NCBI GenBank assembly: GCA_038199755.1
Contig: JBBPYR010000264.1
Span: forward strand, 1 to 30,428
Source: JBBPYR01 sp038199755
Lineage (GTDB): Bacteria; Chloroflexota; Ktedonobacteria; Ktedonobacterales; Ktedonobacteraceae
Direction: 5' to 3'
DNA length: 30,428 nucleotides
The notes under the pieces were generated by a model. That model saw only the letters and a list, made by a program, of their open reading frames with translations. It was not told where the DNA came from and ran no database searches. The position numbers and the translations under genes are program-made. This document shows, one piece after another, positions 6,374-15,000 of the stretch (position 1 is the first letter of the stretch; each line of letters begins with the position of its first letter).

Positions 6374-7651
6374 TTAATACATCCTTGTAGGCTTACGCCT
6401 TCTCTCTGGTGGGAGTAGCACATCGAGGACATCATCGACGGTGATAACCCCTTCAATGATGCCCGCTTCATTCAGGACAGGAACGGCGAGCAGATTGTAT
6501 TTAGCAATCGTCTCGGCCACCTCGCGCGGGTCGGTGTCGGGCTGCACGCTGATGATATCGGTCTCCATGATCTCTTCTAGCGTCTGTGTGGGGGTGGCGA
6601 TCAGTAAATCCCACAGGGAGACAACGCCGAGCAGTGTACTCTCTTCCTGTTCTTCATCGGCGACACAGTAGATGTAGGCGATACGTACATCATGCTCGCG
6701 AATGTTGGTGCGTATACTTTCCACTGCCTCGGCGACGGTACGCGTCTGGGTCAAGGGGACATAATCGGTCGTCATCATGCCACCAGCTGAGTGTGCTTCG
6801 TACTCGAGCAGTTCTTGCACCTCTTCAGATTCCTCTGGCTCCATCATGCGGAGCAGTTCTTGAGCGCGCTCTTCTGGTAGGAGGGCGAGCAGGTCGGCGG
6901 CCTCATCGGGTCCCATAGCTTCCAGAATGTCAGCGGCACGCTCGATCTTGATGTTTTCAAGGATGTGCCGTTGACGGTCGGTGTCGATTTCTTCCATCGT
7001 GTCGGCGGCGGTTTCGTCATCCAGCCCTTCGATCAGACGAGCCCCTTGACCAGGAGTGAGTTGGTGAACGATCTCGGCAATATCGGCGGGGTGGAGTTCC
7101 GCGAGTTGACCACTCTGTGGGCGAGGGTTGGCTAGCGTAGCCGTTTCCGTTTGCTCGATGCGTTGTGAACTGATAATTTCAATGTGTTCCCACGGCACGA
7201 GCCGAGTGGCTGTCTGCAAGGTTTGCACGCCTGGCAGCCAGGGGGGGGCGATACGGCGTACCAGTCCCAGTGGGCTGCTATCAATGCCGAGGATACGCCA
7301 ATCGTCGTCCAGACCGATGTCGTTTACACGAACAGCCTTTTTGCGTACAATATCGACGACTTGTTTATCCATTACATCCCGAATGAGGCCAATTTCCTGG
7401 TTTGATGGCTCTTCTGGCTGTTGCGCAAACTCTATCAAAGGAGTATGCAGTAAGAATGCATGCTCCAGACGTTCAAAGGAGCCGAGCGGGACACGCCAGG
7501 ATTGGTCTTCTTCCCCTTCAACGAGAAGAACGCTGGCATAGGCGGCTTCGCCTATGCGCACAACGGGCGTTAAAACATCAATTATTTTGCCGACGCGCTC
7601 CTGTTGAGGATATTCGACAGGAGCGTTTAGCATTTGGCTCAGGTACAACAT
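6374..7651 (-). CDS. Soluble PRC-barrel / MgtE N-domain / CBS-pair protein (no channel domain)
   Basis: The 425 aa contain two PRC-barrel-like segments (about 5-75 and 85-165), an MgtE N-terminal superhelical domain (about 180-285, with repeats such as LHPADIAEIVHQL and MGPDEAADLLALL), then a CBS pair (about 290-412) joined by the typical AGGMMTTDYVPL. In true MgtE magnesium channels this cytoplasmic half senses Mg2+ and gates a five-helix membrane domain. Here the protein stops after the CBS pair and has no transmembrane helix. It may be a free Mg2+/nucleotide sensor or a partner of another transporter (inference). It starts 11 bp after the pyrG stop, with AAAGG overlapping that stop region, so it is cotranscribed with pyrG. 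It should not be annotated as a transporter. Confidence 0.85.
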   Translation of the reverse strand: MLYLSQMLNAPVEYPQQERVGKIIDVLTPVVRIGEAAYASVLLVEGEEDQSWRVPLGSFERLEHAFLLHTPLIEFAQQPEEPSNQEIGLIRDVMDKQVVDIVRKKAVRVNDIGLDDDWRILGIDSSPLGLVRRIAPPWLPGVQTLQTATRLVPWEHIEIISSQRIEQTETATLANPRPQSGQLAELHPADIAEIVHQLTPGQGARLIEGLDDETAADTMEEIDTDRQRHILENIKIERAADILEAMGPDEAADLLALLPEERAQELLRMMEPEESEEVQELLEYEAHSAGGMMTTDYVPLTQTRTVAEAVESIRTNIREHDVRIAYIYCVADEEQEESTLLGVVSLWDLLIATPTQTLEEIMETDIISVQPDTDPREVAETIAKYNLLAVPVLNEAGIIEGVITVDDVLDVLLPPERRRKPTRMY

Positions 7652-7662
7652 AACCTTTACTT

Positions 7663-9360
7663 TTACTTCTCAACACGGGCATCAGGCAACACACTACGGG
7701 TTGCATGTTCGCGTGCGAAACTCTCTTCTTCCGCCTGCTGGCGGCTATTCAACGTTTGTATATGGGTGACGCTGGCCCCGACGAAATCGCGAAACAAGGG
7801 ATGTGGTCGCGTCGGGCGGCTCTTGAACTCTGGATGGAATTGCGAGGCGACAAACCAGGGATGGTGAGCCAGCTCGATAACCTCAACCAGACTATTGTCA
7901 GCGGAGCGACCACTGACGACCAGACCGTGCGACTCCATGCGCTTACGGAATTCGTTATTGAACTCATAGCGATGACGGTGTCGCTCGAATACGATAGGTT
8001 CACCGTAGGCGCGATAGGCTTTCGTGCCGGGGGTGAGGCAACAGACCCAGTTACCCAGACGCATTGTACCACCTTTATCGGCAATTTGTCGCTGAGTTAG
8101 CATGAGGTCGATGACAGGGGCGGGTGTCTGTAGATCGAATTCAGTGCTATTCGCTCCTTCGAGGCCAAGCACGTTGCGTGCGATTTCGATGACGGCGACT
8201 TGCAATCCGAGGCAGAGACCGAGATAAGGGATGTTGTTGCGGCGCGCAAAGCTGGCTGCTTTGATCTTGCCTTCAATGCCACGATGTCCGAAACCGCCAG
8301 GAACAACGATGCCTGCCACATCCTCTAAGACCTCGGTATAGCCCTCACCCATGTGTTCGAGTGCCTCGGAATTAATCCACTTGATACGCACATCGACATC
8401 ATGATGCCACCCGGCATGATCGAGAGCTTCTGTCACCGACATGTAGGCATCATGCAACTCGACATACTTGCCGACGAGGCCAATCGTGAGTTCCTGACGT
8501 GGACGTTTAATCGTCGTTACCAGTTCACGCCATTCTTGCATCGCAGGCTCTTGCTGTTTCAGGCCCAGGTCTTTCACCAGATATTCGCCGAGGCCAGCTT
8601 CTTCTAACACAAGGGGAACTTCGTAGATGGTGTCAGCGGTGAGCAGGGGGACAACGGCACGGGCTTCGATGTTGCAGAAGAGGGCAATTTTTTCGCGTAG
8701 TTCCTCGGACATGGGATAGTCGGAGCGACAGAGGATGGCATCTGGTTGAATGCCGACGCGCAAAAGCTCTTTTACGCTATGCTGTGTAGGTTTGGTTTTG
8801 AGTTCTTTTGTCGCTCCAAGGTAGGGTAAGAGGGTCACATGCAGATAAAGGACATTCTGTCGTCCGACATCTTTGCGCATTTGACGAATGGCTTCCAAAA
8901 ATGGTTCGCCCTCAATATCGCCGACGGTGCCCCCGACCTCGACAATGACCACATCGGCATCGGAGCGACGCGCCACCGCGTGAATGCGATCCTTGATCTC
9001 ATTGGTGATGTGAGGAATGACCTGGATGGTGCCACCCAGATATTCACCCCGTCGTTCTTTGCCGATGACCGCGGCATACACTTGGCCCGTGGTGACGTTA
9101 TTGGCCTGATACGCGGGCTCGTCGGTAAAGCGTTCGTAGTGGCCAAGATCGAGGTCGGTCTCGGCTCCATCGTCGGTTACAAACACCTCACCATGTTGAT
9201 AGGGCGACATAGTGCCTGGATCAACATTAATGTAGGGGTCCAGTTTCATTAAAGAGACAGAGACCCCACGATTTTTGAGGAGGCGACCAAGTGATGCAAC
9301 GCTGATACCTTTTCCGACTGATGAGGCTACACCACCAGTTACGAATATAAATTTAGACAT
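7663..9360 (-). CDS. pyrG: CTP synthase
   Basis: CTP synthase aminates UTP to CTP using ATP and glutamine, the last step of pyrimidine nucleotide synthesis. The 565 aa begin MSKFIFVTGGVASSVGKG, the family P-loop start, followed by KLDPYINVDPGTMSPYQHGEVFVTDDGAETDLDLGHYERF. The glutaminase half has the nucleophile elbow GLCLGLQ and the SQFHPEF triad segment. The frame extends 12 codons upstream, but the ATG at 9360 is chosen because it is the family N-terminus and GAAGGAGA lies upstream. The C-terminal tail after the glutaminase (HIQTLNSRQQAEEESFAREH) is slightly longer than usual. It lies 90 bp downstream of the lactamase-like gene and 11 bp before the mgtE-like gene. Confidence 0.96.
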   Translation of the reverse strand: MSKFIFVTGGVASSVGKGISVASLGRLLKNRGVSVSLMKLDPYINVDPGTMSPYQHGEVFVTDDGAETDLDLGHYERFTDEPAYQANNVTTGQVYAAVIGKERRGEYLGGTIQVIPHITNEIKDRIHAVARRSDADVVIVEVGGTVGDIEGEPFLEAIRQMRKDVGRQNVLYLHVTLLPYLGATKELKTKPTQHSVKELLRVGIQPDAILCRSDYPMSEELREKIALFCNIEARAVVPLLTADTIYEVPLVLEEAGLGEYLVKDLGLKQQEPAMQEWRELVTTIKRPRQELTIGLVGKYVELHDAYMSVTEALDHAGWHHDVDVRIKWINSEALEHMGEGYTEVLEDVAGIVVPGGFGHRGIEGKIKAASFARRNNIPYLGLCLGLQVAVIEIARNVLGLEGANSTEFDLQTPAPVIDLMLTQRQIADKGGTMRLGNWVCCLTPGTKAYRAYGEPIVFERHRHRYEFNNEFRKRMESHGLVVSGRSADNSLVEVIELAHHPWFVASQFHPEFKSRPTRPHPLFRDFVGASVTHIQTLNSRQQAEEESFAREHATRSVLPDARVEK

Positions 9361-9450
9361 GACAGTATTTTCTCCTTCACCCTGGGGCCTTGCCATAGGG
9401 CACGATGCTGCAAAAGAGATACGTGAAACCCTTGATTGTCGTCATTGCGT

Positions 9451-10125
9451 TTATTGTCGTGGTGACAGCAACACAACTTGCATTTCTGTTGGTATGTTTG
9501 TACGTGTAACGTTGATTTTCGGTTGTGGGTTGACTGTCTGAATTCCCATCTCGCGACAGAATTTGCTGAGTGTATCGGTCGCGTCTCGCCCGCTGCCTGC
9601 ACCCGGAACGGGGGCATTTTCGGCTGGAGCGGTCAAATAGAAAGGAATGACGATACGCGGTTCTACCTGGCTAATCAGCTCAGCAGCTTGAGTAGCGTGG
9701 ATGGTGTGGTGATCACCAATCGGTAAGAGCAGTACATCAGCATCTGCAACCGCTTCTAATTGTTCTTCGTGTAAAGATTGACCCAATGCTCCTAGATGGC
9801 AGACGACCAGATCATCAATGTGAATGATATAAATGGTGTTGCGTCTGCGCTCCTTGCCGTCTTTCTCGTCATGGTTATCGGCGATGCCCGTAATCAGCAC
9901 GTCGCTAATTTCATATTCCCCAGCTCCACGCACAATGTAGGGTGTTCCACCAATAGAAAGGGAAGTGGAAAGACCAGAAGGTGTATGGCTGAGGGTGACG
10001 ATAGAGGGGCTGATCTTACTCAGCAGGAGCGATTCGCCTGACTGAGGAGAGAATGGGTCTGTAATTAAGGTAGCATTTTTGCCACGCAACTGAAAACAGG
10101 CGTGGCTTAGCCAAGATATTTCCAT
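9451..10125 (-). CDS. Metallo-beta-lactamase-fold protein (UlaG/Lactamase_B_3-like) lacking metal ligands
   Basis: The 224 aa follow the short MBL-fold family related to UlaG/UPF0173: MEISWLSHACFQLRG, TLITDPFSP, GAGEYEISDVLITGI, NTIYIIHIDDLVVCHLGALG, DVLLLPIGD and EPRIVIPFYL. Where active members have SHxHxDH, this one reads SHTPSGL, keeping H47 but replacing the other ligands with Pro49, Gly51 and Leu52. The HLGDLGH motif reads HLGALGQ (A113, Q116) and the final IPMHY reads IPFYL (Y163). The canonical metal sites are therefore lost although the frame is open and the rest is well kept. A non-enzymatic role is likely. The start is the only good ATG; its ribosome site is weak. It sits between the glycosyltransferase and pyrG, same strand. 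Confidence 0.82.
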   Translation of the reverse strand: MEISWLSHACFQLRGKNATLITDPFSPQSGESLLLSKISPSIVTLSHTPSGLSTSLSIGGTPYIVRGAGEYEISDVLITGIADNHDEKDGKERRRNTIYIIHIDDLVVCHLGALGQSLHEEQLEAVADADVLLLPIGDHHTIHATQAAELISQVEPRIVIPFYLTAPAENAPVPGAGSGRDATDTLSKFCREMGIQTVNPQPKINVTRTNIPTEMQVVLLSPRQ

Positions 10126-10229
10126 AGTATGTTAACGCTTCTCTCGCATAAGTTCGGGCGGGGACCACTCGATGTCCTCGCCCGAGTGGTATTGTACCAC
10201 AGGGATGGGTGTTCTACAAGAGAAGTAGC

Positions 10230-10303
10230 AGAAAGTACAAGGGAAAGGGGATGCAGTTCTGCCGCTAGTGGTAGAACTGCATCCCCTTTCCCTTGTACTT
10301 TCT
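10230..10303. repeat. Perfect 31-bp inverted repeat downstream of the glycosyltransferase
   Basis: Bases 10230-10260 are the exact reverse complement of 10273-10303, with a 12-base centre that can add a G-T and two C-G pairs. It fills the 193-bp gap between the GT2 gene (which stops at 10319 on the minus strand) and the next gene's start at 10125. It may end the GT2 transcript, but no T-run follows in that direction. Its sequence is unrelated to the other long hairpins here. Confidence 0.85.
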
Positions 10304-10318
10304 TAGTGATTACTGAGC

Positions 10319-11707
10319 TTACTCGTTGCCGTTGACAAGGGCAGCAATCATGGACTCGTTAAGGAGGGGGCCACTTACTGTCATGTCGCCATTGGAGGCC
10401 TTCGACGCGAAGGTGAGTGAGCTGTGGGCAACCGTGACTTTCACCTCACGTCCACGTACCCCTACACGGACGGCGGCGGCTTCGACCGCCTTCTCAATGC
10501 GTTGTGCGACGATGTCCGCGCCATGTTGTTCTGCGCGAATGACGGCGGTCACGATGCCAGGGCCATTGATGGAGAGTTTATCTTCTTTCCGGATTTTTGT
10601 ACGCAGGGTAGGCAGCAATTTGCGGGCGACTTCGGTTGCCTCGCGATCCTCGCGTTCGCGGTTGACATCATCGCCCTGAGCCCCTTCGATGATGAGGCGG
10701 AAGACAATGACGCTTTGGGCATTGCAGAGGCGGCGTACCTTGCGTGAGCCAGCTTCGAGGTCTTTTGTCGAGTCAACCATCTGCCAGATGTGATGTTCGC
10801 GTTTACGCGTGTAGTCATAATAGCCTTGGATACGTGCATATCCTTCGAGGGCGACGGTGCCAAATGTCCAGAGTGCCTGCTTGGGGCTACTCATGGTGAA
10901 GTCGCGGCAGGCTATCAACTGCTGGGCGATAGGGCTGATCTTCATAGTCGAGGCTTCGTAATTTTGTTGCGATTTCACTTTCAGATGACCAGCATAGATG
11001 CGGCGACGCTGCTTCAGGAAATCACGAACGTTGATTGGTCCCTTATTGTAGACAACACAATCAGGCTGATAGATTAATTTATAGCCAAGCTGTGAGATCA
11101 ACGCCTGAATAGAGATTTCGTCAACCGCGCTATCAGTAGGAATACCGGAAATAACATTACGGAACGCGATCACTTCACCGAGTTTGGCATGAACGCGGGC
11201 GATCTGGTCATGCAAACGCCAGAGCAAATGGACCGAGTGTCCCATGAAGGTTGCCGGGTCATTGACGGGCACCGGACGGCCACCCACCATGCCAATTTTT
11301 GGATCAAGGAATGGTGAGCAGAGATGTTCTAACGCTGCATCGTCAGGTATGACATCAGCACCAATCAATACAGCCACTTCACTAGTGGCCTGTTTGAGAA
11401 AAAGATTAATCGCTGAGGCTTTGCCTTCGCGCTTCTCTTGTACAAAAAGATGAACGCGCTGCTCCTTCTCTGCTAGTTCGGTCACGATGGGCACTGTTCG
11501 GTCGGTGCAACCGCTGGCAACAACGATTACTTCGTCGATACGTATTGAAGGCCCTTTTTGGGCAAGAATGGCATTGATTGTGCGTGCGATATTTGCTTCT
11601 TCATTATAGGCCATAATCCCAATACTGCACCCGACCCGTTCTTCCCCTGTTGTTTCTTGTGCATTTAGGCTTTGTTCGCGTAAGTCATTGCCTATTTTTG
11701 TAACCAT
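10319..11707 (-). CDS. Family 2 glycosyltransferase fused to a degenerate GGDEF-like domain
   Basis: Residues 25-245 form a GT-A glycosyltransferase: IGIMAYNEEANIARTINAIL (nucleotide-sugar binding), VIVVASGCTDRT, GKASAINLF, GADV (the DxD-like metal site), SAVDEISI and QRRRIYAG (the usual QRxRW acceptor-side motif, with Ile for Trp). After a linker, residues about 335-437 resemble the second half of a GGDEF diguanylate cyclase domain (LLPTLRTKIRKEDKLSI, then DIVAQRIEKAVEAA, then VKVTVAHSSLTF), but the GGDEF signature is absent (SINGPGIVTAV). There are no clear transmembrane helices, unlike many GT2 polysaccharide synthases. I choose the ATG at 11707 with AGGAG 11 bases upstream over a TTG at 11728. 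Sugar donor and product are unknown. The GGDEF assignment is a pattern judgement and needs a profile check. Confidence 0.78.
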   Translation of the reverse strand: MVTKIGNDLREQSLNAQETTGEERVGCSIGIMAYNEEANIARTINAILAQKGPSIRIDEVIVVASGCTDRTVPIVTELAEKEQRVHLFVQEKREGKASAINLFLKQATSEVAVLIGADVIPDDAALEHLCSPFLDPKIGMVGGRPVPVNDPATFMGHSVHLLWRLHDQIARVHAKLGEVIAFRNVISGIPTDSAVDEISIQALISQLGYKLIYQPDCVVYNKGPINVRDFLKQRRRIYAGHLKVKSQQNYEASTMKISPIAQQLIACRDFTMSSPKQALWTFGTVALEGYARIQGYYDYTRKREHHIWQMVDSTKDLEAGSRKVRRLCNAQSVIVFRLIIEGAQGDDVNREREDREATEVARKLLPTLRTKIRKEDKLSINGPGIVTAVIRAEQHGADIVAQRIEKAVEAAAVRVGVRGREVKVTVAHSSLTFASKASNGDMTVSGPLLNESMIAALVNGNE

Positions 11708-12023
11708 TGAAAAGGAGTCTCCTATCAAATGTAATGGGTTTCCTAGTTATTGCCCTGCTAAAATGGGCTGACCCCCACTACCCTTTTTATTGGGTGTGCG
11801 ATAGCTTATTTTCATGTTTATTATTCTCAACTACATATTCTTTTATATAGAACGTTCAGTGACTTCTTTGTTGTGAACAGAGTACCACTAGTACTGTGCG
11901 AGGGGATGGTGGATTTTGGTTAAGATATGGTTGTAAATATTTGAATGTAGTTATGAAATGGTGAGGATGGGGTTACGCAACGCAAATAACAGGCTCAGAA
12001 TATCGGCCTGTGGGCGAGGAGTA
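11708..12023. other. Intergenic region between the cyclase/ATPase gene and GT2 gene
   Basis: A 316-bp A/T-rich gap. Next to the cyclase gene's 3' end, ACAGGC (11989-11994) pairs with GCCTGT (12006-12011), a weak hairpin followed on the minus strand by TTATTT that might slow transcription. The GT2 promoter must lie here or upstream, but I see no -35/-10 pair good enough to call. No small gene is supported. Confidence 0.4.
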
Positions 12024-15000
12024 TTAGACGGGGGCTTTCGTTTCTTGCATAAGTGCAAGACGTACTTGTTCTGCACTGGGGAGAGCATGAAGCGATTCAA
12101 AGAACCCGAGGGCTTGCTCAAAATGGTAGCGTGAGCGGCCAAGATCGGCATTACGCCGTGAAGGATGATGTTCATTCAGTACGGTGGCACGCCGATGATA
12201 GAAGATGCCGAGCAAGTAGAGTGTTTGTCCGCGTTCCCAGGGAAGATCGAGAACTTCACAGCGACGGAGTGCCTGCCGTAAGTCATCATCGGCGAGTTTC
12301 CAATGCTGTTGCTCCATGTGCATACGCCCCCTAGCCCGCAAGGCAATGGTCAGGCTCTTACGTGCTCCTGAGGCTTCGGCAACCTGGATGGCCCGTTCAC
12401 ATGCTTGCTCTTGCATCTCAAGCGGTTCGCCGGTAATCACCAGCAATTCGGCGAGGGTAGTGAGCACCTCTGGTGAAGGCAAGGGCTCGCTCTGGCGCAA
12501 TTTCTCTTTGTAGTCGGCAGCGGATCGTGTCCAATCTTCGCGTGCTAGATGGATAGCGTGCATGCGTGTGCTGAGTGAGGTGGGAATCTCATCGTCACCG
12601 ATATGTTCAATTTGCTGGTCAATAAGACGCTTGCACTGCCTTGCATAGTCTTCGCCCTGCTCTTGGTCGCCCTGGCGATAGGCGATGGTTGCCAGTGTTT
12701 CTAAGGCCCAGAACTGCCGTTTTTCGTCTTGCTGATATTGTTCGATTAAGCGTAGGATATCACTTGCAACCTCTTTGGCCTCATCCCAGCGATTCCATTG
12801 TCGCCATGTGCGCATGCGCCCAACCATGCTGGCGAGGAGGAGTGCAGGACTTTCCATGGTCTGTGCATTGTTCCATGCGCGTCCAAACCACATGAGGGCG
12901 GCGGGATAATCGCCGACCTGTTCATGGGATACGCCCATGGAGAAGTAGAGGTCATACAATTCCTCACGGTCCGTCAGGCGATGTTCTAGTTTCAGGCGGC
13001 GATGTTGCAGATTGTATACTTCCGTGTATTTATGGTATTCGCGGTAAATGACGCTCATTACGTCGAGTGCGCGTGAAAGCGTACTAGCATCGTTCAGTTC
13101 TTCGGCGAGGCGCAGGGCTTCATGGCCACTGTTCAAGGCCTGTTCTGCCAGTTCTGCTTTTTGCAGGTAGGTGGCTGTTTCTAGTTGCCGTACATACCAG
13201 AATGCCTGATAGGTGAGGAAGACCACACATTCCAGGCTGCTCTGCCCTCCCGCTAGTTGTAGCCCGGCATCGATATAACCGCGCACCTCTTGCATATCGA
13301 TAGCATGATCAAAGTCGCTGAGCCAGCGCGTCGGAAGTTCGGCCAAACGTTCATAGAGGCCTATGAGGATATGGTTATCAATGGGGGCCGTTGACTCGGT
13401 GGCGATACGTAGTGCTTTACGATATTCTTGCCAGGCCTCGTCTAATGTGCCGCGTTGTGAGTGGGCATCGCCAAGTTTCTCGTGCATCTCAATCTGTTTG
13501 AGCGGCTCAATCTCGTTATCGCTCAGCAGTTCGACGGCATCGTTATAGGCTTGTAAGGCGCGAACTGTGTAGTAGCTGTGTAAGGCTGCATCTCCTGCCA
13601 TGACGAGATAGGTAATGGCCCGACGACGTAGTTCTGGACGGGTCAGACGTAGGGTTGCTGCTTCTGCATCCTGTGTGCTCCGTGTCTCAATCTCGATCAC
13701 AGACAAGCCCGATGACCATAAGGCGAGAGCTTGTTGATAGTGATAGGCGAGCAATTCAACAAATTGTTTGCTACTCAGATCGTTCAGCGCGTTCTCTTGG
13801 TTGTGTGTTTGTGCGCTCGCTAGGTCACTCTCGGCACTTGCCGTCTTCTCCTGTGGCGGCTGCACCGCCTCATCTAGGCTCTTGTCGTCATCCTCATGTA
13901 CCTCGAATGGCGTGCTGGGTTGTGGGGTAAGTGGAGCAAGTGCTGGCTTGCGAAGTTTGATGGTGTTTTCTTCGAGCCACAGCGCAAAACGGGCATGCTC
14001 TTGTGAGCGGCGCAAGCGTGGTATGGTGCCGTACACGACATCCCGTATCAGCACGTGTTTAAATATGAAGATGCGGTCATGCTCAATCGGGGTGCGTATT
14101 TGTTTTTCTACCTCCGCGATGAAATCTCGTCTGGTGAGTGAGATCAGGGCATCCCCTACAATAGAACTTTCAAGCTCTGAGGCAAGTTCAAACAAGGCTG
14201 AGAGCCAGAAGGTACGTCCAATGATGGCTGCATGTTGCAGCACCAACTTCTCTGCTGGACTGAGCAGGTCTACGCGTGCCGCCAGAACACCCTGCACGGT
14301 GTCTGGTACACGTGGCAGTGGGAGCACATAATGCATATTCAAGAGAGTATCGTCTGGATGCTCGGTTGGGGCCGTGAGTTCACTGAGCACGAGGTGGGTT
14401 TGTGGGTCGATGCGCCAACACTCGATGTCGTGGGCATGGTCTTCTTCACAGACGAGAATACCCTGGTCGATAAACATGCGTACAATCTCTTCGACGAAGA
14501 AGGGATTTCCTTCTGAACGTGTCAGGATAGTATGGCGTAGGACCTCGGGCAAATCATCACAATTGAGCAAGGCATCGATCAGTTCACTGCTCTCCTCACG
14601 GGAAAGCGCCTCTAGCTCAATGGTAGTAAAATTACGTCTACCACCGCCCCAATCGCGTCTCCGATCAAAGAAATCAGGACGGGCGGGACAGAGAAAGAGG
14701 ATGGGAACGTCGGTAATGCGATCTGTGAGGTACTCCAACAGATCGAGCAGGGCTTCATCTGCCCATTGGAGATCATCGACGACGACAATTAATGGTTGTT
14801 GCCGAGCTAACGCTTCCAAAAGAATGCGCCACGCACGCAACAAAGCCATTTGTGTGCCACTTTGTTTCGTGCTGGTGTAGGTAGTGCGTTGCATGTCGCG
14901 TTTATGGCGATCCCGAGGCTCCCGATGTTCTCTGCGGTCGCGCTGAGTCTGCTCATCTTGATTATTGACGGTGCCGCTCAAACTTCTGCCAATACTGCGC

